Source: Bacteroidales bacterium (GTDB lineage: Bacteria > Bacteroidota > Bacteroidia > Bacteroidales > JALTDM01). Taken from it: a stretch of 10,702 nucleotides of DNA. The first letter of the stretch is position 1, and every line of letters begins with the position of its first letter. The position numbers and the translations under genes were made by a program. Below the pieces are notes generated by a model. That model had not been told where the DNA came from, did no database searches, and worked only from the letters and a program-made list of their open reading frames with translations. The stretch is from NCBI GenBank assembly GCA_026996635.1, contig JALWKH010000370.1, positions 1-10,702 on the forward strand, in the 5' to 3' direction. Positions 6,763 through 10,702 of this stretch are shown here, piece by piece.

Positions 6763-8352
6763 ATGAAAAAAACTTTATTTTTGATTATTGCGATTATTGC
6801 TTACCTGAATGGTTTTTCACAAAATCCGGGTATAATCTGGGAAAAAACTTTTGGCGGCACGAGAGTTGATATTCCTAACAAAATAATAAATACAACCGAT
6901 GGTGGTTATTTGATTGTTGGTTCTTCTTCGTCAACTGACCAAGACATTTCACAAAATAACGGCAACAGCGATGTGTGGGTTGTAAAGTTGAATGCAGACG
7001 GCACAATGGAATGGGAAAAAACTTACGGTGGTGATGAAGCTGATATTGCAAGCTCGGTACAACAAACTTCGGACGGAGGATATATAATTGCGGCTCAAAC
7101 TTATTCAAGCAATACGGGAGATGTGAGCGAAAATCACGGAAACGCAGATTATTGGATTTTGAAAATAAGCGGAACGGGAACCCTGGAATGGCAAAAACTT
7201 TTTGGCGGAACTGATTTTGACATACCTTACGATATAAAAATAACAAGCGACGGTGGTTATATTATTGTGGGTAATTCTTTTTCTAACAACGGTGATGTAA
7301 CCGACCACCACGAAGAAGCAGGTGCGAGCGAATCTACATGTGATTTTTGGGCAATAAAAATCAATGATTCGGGTATTCTTACATGGGCAAAATCTTACGG
7401 AAGTAATGATATGGATATTGCCACATCTGTAGTAAATGCAAATGACGGCGGTTTTTTGGTAACGGGAAAAGCAACGGCAGGCGGTGATGTAACAGGAAAC
7501 CACGGCGGATATGATTTGTGGACAATAAAAATTGACAACAACGGAACTCTACTGTGGGAAAAATGTTACGGCGGATATAACGACGATTGGGCAAATTCAA
7601 TAATCAACACTTCAGACGGCAAATATCTAATCGCAGGTGGTACAGAATCGGAAGACGGAGATGTAACCGGATTTCACGGAGATTATTATTCCGCATCTGA
7701 CGAATGGCTGGTTAAAATTGATGATAACGGAGCAATTCAATGGACAAAAGCACTCGGCGGCACAGGCGAAGATGTGGCAAACTCTGTAATTCAGACTTCA
7801 GATGAAGGTTATATGGTTTGCGGCTTTTCAAAATCAAATGACGGTGATGCAAGCGGAAATCAAGGAGATAAAGACTTTTGGGTAGTGAAACTAACCGGCA
7901 ACGGAAATATCGTGTGGCAAAATATGTTTGGCGGAACAAAAACAGATGTTGCAAATTCAGTTGTGCAAACTCAAGACGGCGATTACATAACAGTGGGCAC
8001 ATCATTATCTTCAGACGGTGATGTATCAACACATTACGGATATGAATATTTTGATGATTTTTGGGTAGTGAAATTCAAAGACCTGAACAGCAGCAGCGAA
8101 TACATAAAAGTTTCGGACAAAATAAATGTTTATCCGAATCCCGCTACAACAGATTTTACAATAACATTCAACGAAAACACACAAAATAACTATCTTATCC
8201 AACTAACTGACGCAGAAGGCAAAACCGTTTACTCAAAGGAATATACTTCCAGTAAGGTACAAATAAACAGAAACGGACTGCCTGCCGGTCTTTACAACAT
8301 TCAAATAATAAATAACGACAAAATTTACACTAAAAAATTGTTGCTGAAATAA
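6763..8352 (+). CDS. T9SS-secreted seven-repeat (beta-propeller-like) protein
   Basis: A 529-residue secreted protein. Signal peptide: residues 1-20 (MKKTLFLIIAIIAYLNGFSQ). Residues 24-440 hold seven tandem repeats of about 57-65 residues, beginning at W26, W84, W143, W208, W265, W327 and W385. Each repeat runs roughly W-x-K-x-[FY]GG, D-x-A-x-S, T-x-DGGY, a GDV with following HG, then D-x-W-x-x-K and G. Seven copies suggest a closed seven-bladed beta-propeller. Residues 452-529 (VYPNPATTDFTITF, then GLPAGLYNIQI and KKLLLK at the end) are a type A T9SS sorting domain, so the protein should cross the outer membrane through T9SS and be released or anchored on the surface. No catalytic motif is seen; a binding or adhesive role is possible but unproven. 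It has its own terminator and is divergent from the S8 peptidase gene. Confidence 0.9.
   Translation: MKKTLFLIIAIIAYLNGFSQNPGIIWEKTFGGTRVDIPNKIINTTDGGYLIVGSSSSTDQDISQNNGNSDVWVVKLNADGTMEWEKTYGGDEADIASSVQQTSDGGYIIAAQTYSSNTGDVSENHGNADYWILKISGTGTLEWQKLFGGTDFDIPYDIKITSDGGYIIVGNSFSNNGDVTDHHEEAGASESTCDFWAIKINDSGILTWAKSYGSNDMDIATSVVNANDGGFLVTGKATAGGDVTGNHGGYDLWTIKIDNNGTLLWEKCYGGYNDDWANSIINTSDGKYLIAGGTESEDGDVTGFHGDYYSASDEWLVKIDDNGAIQWTKALGGTGEDVANSVIQTSDEGYMVCGFSKSNDGDASGNQGDKDFWVVKLTGNGNIVWQNMFGGTKTDVANSVVQTQDGDYITVGTSLSSDGDVSTHYGYEYFDDFWVVKFKDLNSSSEYIKVSDKINVYPNPATTDFTITFNENTQNNYLIQLTDAEGKTVYSKEYTSSKVQINRNGLPAGLYNIQIINNDKIYTKKLLLK
6838..8082 (+). repeat. Seven tandem protein repeats in the T9SS protein
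   Basis: Seven coding repeats of about 171-195 bp, recognisable by recurring codons for W-x-K-x-[FY]GG at the start of each unit. They are clearly diverged from one another at DNA level, so this is an old duplication and not a slippage array. Repeats 3, 5 and 7 carry insertions of 3-7 residues in the loop before the D-x-W motif. Confidence 0.85.
8116..8349 (+). other. T9SS type A C-terminal sorting domain (coding region)
   Basis: Encodes residues 452-529 of the repeat protein. Markers are KINVYPNPATTDFTI, a central LTDAEGKTVYSKEY, GLPAGLYNIQI and the final basic strand KIYTKKLLLK. This is the standard layout of the Por secretion tail recognised by the type IX machinery; it is normally cleaved after outer-membrane passage. 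Confidence 0.9.
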
Positions 8353-8382
8353 TCTGACATAAGGGTTATTTTTTTGGAAAGG

Positions 8383-8411
8383 AGACCGTCTTTAATGGCG
8401 GTCTTTTTTTT
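8383..8411 (+). terminator. Intrinsic terminator after the T9SS protein
   Basis: Stem AGACCGTC (8383-8390) pairs with GGCGGTCT (8397-8404) through eight pairs including one G-U, with loop TTTAAT and a following run of eight T. It lies 30 nt past the stop at 8352. Confidence 0.88.
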
Positions 8412-8438
8412 ATTTATGCACCATTGCACAAAAAGTAG

Positions 8439-8446
8439 TATTTTTG
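8439..8446 (+). promoter_or_regulatory. -7 promoter box for the small protein-mutL-rhomboid operon
   Basis: TATTTTTG matches TAnnTTTG exactly and lies 22 nt before the ATG at 8469, just after the preceding terminator. The only nearby upstream TTG (8424-8426) is 12 nt away, too close for a standard -33 element. Confidence 0.6.
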
Positions 8447-8468
8447 CATAATACAAAATCACGACACA

Positions 8469-8765
8469 ATGGTTAAATTTTTCCACGTTCCCCAACACCG
8501 CAAATTCAATTATATCCCAAGGACTTACGACCCGGAAACCGAAAAGTTTGAAAAGCGAAGCAGCAACAACACCGAATCAACAGACAATCAAGCATATTCG
8601 GGTTACGAAAACAGGCTGAAAGGAAGCATTAAACGGCATTCGTTCCACGCCGAAAAAGGAAGTGTTTACAATTCACTCACAAGGTTAGTCATACTCTTGG
8701 CAATATTCATATTGCTGTTCGGAATAATGTTTTTACTGCTAAAATACTTCGGACTTTTATGGTAA
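8469..8765 (+). CDS. Small single-pass membrane protein upstream of mutL
   Basis: A 98-residue protein with a basic, aromatic N-terminus (FFHVPQHRKFNYIPRTYDP), a charged and polar middle of about 40 residues, and one strong C-terminal transmembrane helix (about 71-96: LVILLAIFILLFGIMFLLLKYF). There is no signal peptide, so the bulk should face the cytoplasm (tail-anchored-like). Small proteins with this HRKFNYIPR-YDP opening are, to my knowledge, found before mutL in other Bacteroidota, but no function is known to me. Its stop codon lies inside the mutL start (7-nt overlap), so translation of mutL is probably coupled to it. A promoter box lies 22 nt upstream. Coding status is supported by the motif, the promoter and the overlap. 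Confidence 0.8.
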   Translation: MVKFFHVPQHRKFNYIPRTYDPETEKFEKRSSNNTESTDNQAYSGYENRLKGSIKRHSFHAEKGSVYNSLTRLVILLAIFILLFGIMFLLLKYFGLLW

Positions 8766-10591
8766 TTGACAAAATAAACCTGCTGCCCGACTCAATAGCA
8801 AACCAAATAGCCGCCGGAGAAGTTATACAGCGTCCTGCATCTGTGGTAAAGGAATTGGTGGAAAATTCCATTGACGCACAAGCCGACGAAATAACCGTAA
8901 ACATTAAAGATGCAGGCAAAACACTTATTCAAGTTACCGACAACGGCATAGGAATGTCGGAGACAGATGCCCGTATGTGCTTCGAAAGACACGCTACATC
9001 GAAGATAAAAGACATAAACGACCTGTTCAAGATAAAAACAATGGGCTTCCGCGGTGAAGCTCTTGCATCCATTGCTTCCATTGCCGAAGTGGAACTGAAA
9101 ACCCGTCGTGAAGAAGACGAACTCGGCACACATATAATAATAGAAGGCAGCAAGTTGGTTTTGCAAGAAAAAGTGTCTTGTCCCAAAGGCAGCAATTTTG
9201 CAGTAAAAAAACTCTTCTACAATGTGCCCGCCCGCAGGAAATTTTTGAGAAAAGACACTACCGAATTCGGCCTCATAATGCACGAAATACAAAAAGTTGC
9301 CATTGCCAACCCGGACATAAAATTCAAACTGATACACAACGGCAAAACCGTATATTCGCTTGAAAAAGGTAACCTTGCCAGACGGCTTGCGGAGATTTTC
9401 GGCGAAAAGATAAAAAAAGACATTTTGCCTATAGAAACCAAACTCCCCGGACTATTGCGAATTTACGGCTACATAGGCAAACCCGAAACGGCAAAAAAGA
9501 AAAGCCCTCAATTCTTTTTCGTAAACAAACGGTATTTCAGGCACTCGTGGTTTCACAAAGCAATAGTGGAATCGTTTCAAGAAATGATTAAGCCCGAAAC
9601 TTCACCCGAATACTTCATTTTCTTTGAAATTGACCCCGAAAAAATTGATGTAAACATACACCCGACCAAGACCGAAATAAAGTTTGAAGACGAGCTTAAT
9701 GTGCGGAAAGCACTGGCTGCCGCAGTAAAAAACACACTTTTCAAATACAATATTTTTCCTTCAATAGACTTTGACCGTGTAATAGACGACACTCCGCCGC
9801 AATCACGGCAAAACTTTCCCGGACAGTCCGGCACACACACCAACTCTTCAACCACTCCGCAATTTACACCCAAGCATCACACCAAAGAAAAAATCTCTCC
9901 TGCCGATATAGAAAACTTTATGCAATCCGTTTACGGCGACGAACCTCCGCAACTGGAACAGCAAAACAACTTGATAATAGAATCCACCCTAAACAATGAA
10001 ACCATAGATCCGCAACTTCCAGACGAGCCGGAATTTATTTTGTATCGCAACCGCTTTATCATCACGGAAGCAAAATCGGGCTTGCTGGTAATAGATGCAA
10101 AAAGGGCTCTGGAAGCCATAAACTACAAAAAGGCTCTGGAATTGGCAAAAAAACATAATTTCAACTCGCAATATGTCTTGCAGCCCATAGAAACGGGAAT
10201 TTATGTAAAAAATCCGGCACTTTTTGAAGATTTCAAGGAGTCAATAAAGCAAATGGGATTTGAAATTGACGAATACAAAGATGAAATACGGATAAAAGCC
10301 TTCCCGCCGTTTCTGAAAGACGAAGAAGCAAAAACCATTGTGGCAGACCTTTACTTTATGTTCGAAGAAGGCATTGAAACCGAAGACAGCGACATATTAC
10401 ACAGAAAAATGGCTCTGCAATGGGCAAAAACTTCCGCAGCAATTACCAACCTTGCAGATCTTACCGAAGACGGCATAAAATCATTGGTATCATCTTTGTT
10501 TGAGCTGCAAGAACACGACAAAACAATAACAGGCGAAAAGATTATGGATATTTTGCCACATAATTTTATTTCGGAAATTTTTGATAACTAA
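8759..10591 (+). CDS. mutL: DNA mismatch repair protein MutL
   Basis: Matchmaker of mismatch repair: an ATP-driven dimer that links MutS to strand removal. The 610-residue length is normal. The GHKL ATPase domain (about 1-330) is intact: ANQIAAGEVIQRPASVVKEL, KELVENSIDA with catalytic Glu32 and Mg-binding Asn36, DNGIGM (61-66), ERHATSKI, GFRGEALASI (96-105) and VNIHPTKTEIKF (298-309). A polar linker of about 335-410 follows. The C-terminal dimerisation domain starts near 422 (FILYRNRFIITEAKSGLLVID). There the endonuclease motif DQHA-x2-E-x4-E is degenerate: Asp446 and Glu452 align, but Gln-His-Ala is Ala-Lys-Arg and the last Glu is Lys457. No C-terminal CPHGRP-type zinc motif is seen. The start ATG overlaps the upstream stop; a rhomboid gene follows 12 nt after. 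Confidence 0.96.
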   Translation: MVIDKINLLPDSIANQIAAGEVIQRPASVVKELVENSIDAQADEITVNIKDAGKTLIQVTDNGIGMSETDARMCFERHATSKIKDINDLFKIKTMGFRGEALASIASIAEVELKTRREEDELGTHIIIEGSKLVLQEKVSCPKGSNFAVKKLFYNVPARRKFLRKDTTEFGLIMHEIQKVAIANPDIKFKLIHNGKTVYSLEKGNLARRLAEIFGEKIKKDILPIETKLPGLLRIYGYIGKPETAKKKSPQFFFVNKRYFRHSWFHKAIVESFQEMIKPETSPEYFIFFEIDPEKIDVNIHPTKTEIKFEDELNVRKALAAAVKNTLFKYNIFPSIDFDRVIDDTPPQSRQNFPGQSGTHTNSSTTPQFTPKHHTKEKISPADIENFMQSVYGDEPPQLEQQNNLIIESTLNNETIDPQLPDEPEFILYRNRFIITEAKSGLLVIDAKRALEAINYKKALELAKKHNFNSQYVLQPIETGIYVKNPALFEDFKESIKQMGFEIDEYKDEIRIKAFPPFLKDEEAKTIVADLYFMFEEGIETEDSDILHRKMALQWAKTSAAITNLADLTEDGIKSLVSSLFELQEHDKTITGEKIMDILPHNFISEIFDN

Positions 10592-10603
10592 TAAATTACA
10601 CAA

Positions 10604-10702
10604 ATGGATCAATACAGGTTTACAGGATACAGTTTATTGCCGCCGATAGTAAAAAACTTGCTGATAATAAACACAATAATGTATTTTATCACTATCTATG
10701 CT
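10604..10702 (+). CDS. Rhomboid family intramembrane serine protease, 3'-truncated by window edge
   Basis: Only the first 33 residues are visible. The phrase GYSLLPPIVKNLLIIN followed by the start of a transmembrane helix (TIMYFITIYA) is the typical N-terminus of the rhomboid proteins that follow mutL in Bacteroidota, as I know them. The catalytic Ser and His are outside the window. The ATG lies 12 nt after the mutL stop, which fits a continuing operon. The assignment rests on this short match and on gene order. Confidence 0.7.
   Translation, partial: MDQYRFTGYSLLPPIVKNLLIINTIMYFITIYA

Noticed and set aside
6838..8082. The repeated DNA in the T9SS gene as a CRISPR or slippage array
   Set aside because: The repeat is at protein level, units are diverged at DNA level, are over 170 bp long and stay in frame.
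8424..8446. TTG at 8424 as -33 partner of the TATTTTTG box
   Set aside because: Only 12 nt separate them, well below the usual spacing of about 17-23.
8792..9337. 181-codon minus-strand open frame opposite mutL
   Set aside because: It is antisense to the conserved MutL ATPase domain and has low-complexity, aromatic-rich composition typical of a shadow frame.

Overview
The window reads as a chromosomal segment from a member of the phylum Bacteroidota, most likely order Bacteroidales or a close relative. The evidence is a type IX secretion (T9SS) C-terminal sorting domain, a DUF4837-type lipoprotein, a Bacteroidota-type hemD next to rnpA, a small membrane protein-mutL-rhomboid gene string, A+T-rich DNA, and several promoter -7 boxes of the Bacteroidota form TAnnTTTG. 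I see no phage, plasmid, insertion-sequence, CRISPR, rRNA or tRNA signal. No stretch longer than about 180 bases lacks a gene.

Left part (1-2580, + strand): the 3' end of a polyprenyl-phosphate sugar-1-phosphate transferase, which starts surface-polysaccharide repeat units. It is followed 15 nt later by a small lipoprotein of unknown function. A well-formed promoter at 1612-1640 then drives a monofunctional proline dehydrogenase. Its coding end overlaps the end of the convergent rnpA by 14 bp, and its probable terminator lies inside rnpA.

Centre (2567-6586, - strand): reading in the direction of transcription there is an S8 subtilisin-like peptidase, a DUF4837 lipoprotein, hemD (uroporphyrinogen-III synthase) and rnpA (RNase P protein). 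hemD appears to have its own promoter. The position of that promoter argues for a TTG start well inside the longest open frame. A 156-nt gap between the peptidase and DUF4837 holds an imperfect inverted repeat.

Right part (6763-10702, + strand): divergent from the peptidase is a secreted protein with seven tandem repeats, probably a seven-bladed beta-propeller, ending in a T9SS sorting domain. A TCACCC-ATAA-GGGTGA palindrome sits upstream of it where an activator could bind. A strong intrinsic terminator closes that unit. A new promoter then opens a small membrane protein-mutL-rhomboid operon, whose first two genes overlap by 7 nt. The MutL C-terminal domain lacks a recognisable endonuclease motif.

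Most of the window is ordinary housekeeping and envelope chromosome. The points most worth a second look are the hemD start and promoter, the terminator embedded in rnpA, the degenerate MutL endonuclease motif, the palindrome upstream of the T9SS protein, and the uncharacterised lipoprotein after the sugar transferase. I did not find a convincing new defence or mobile system.
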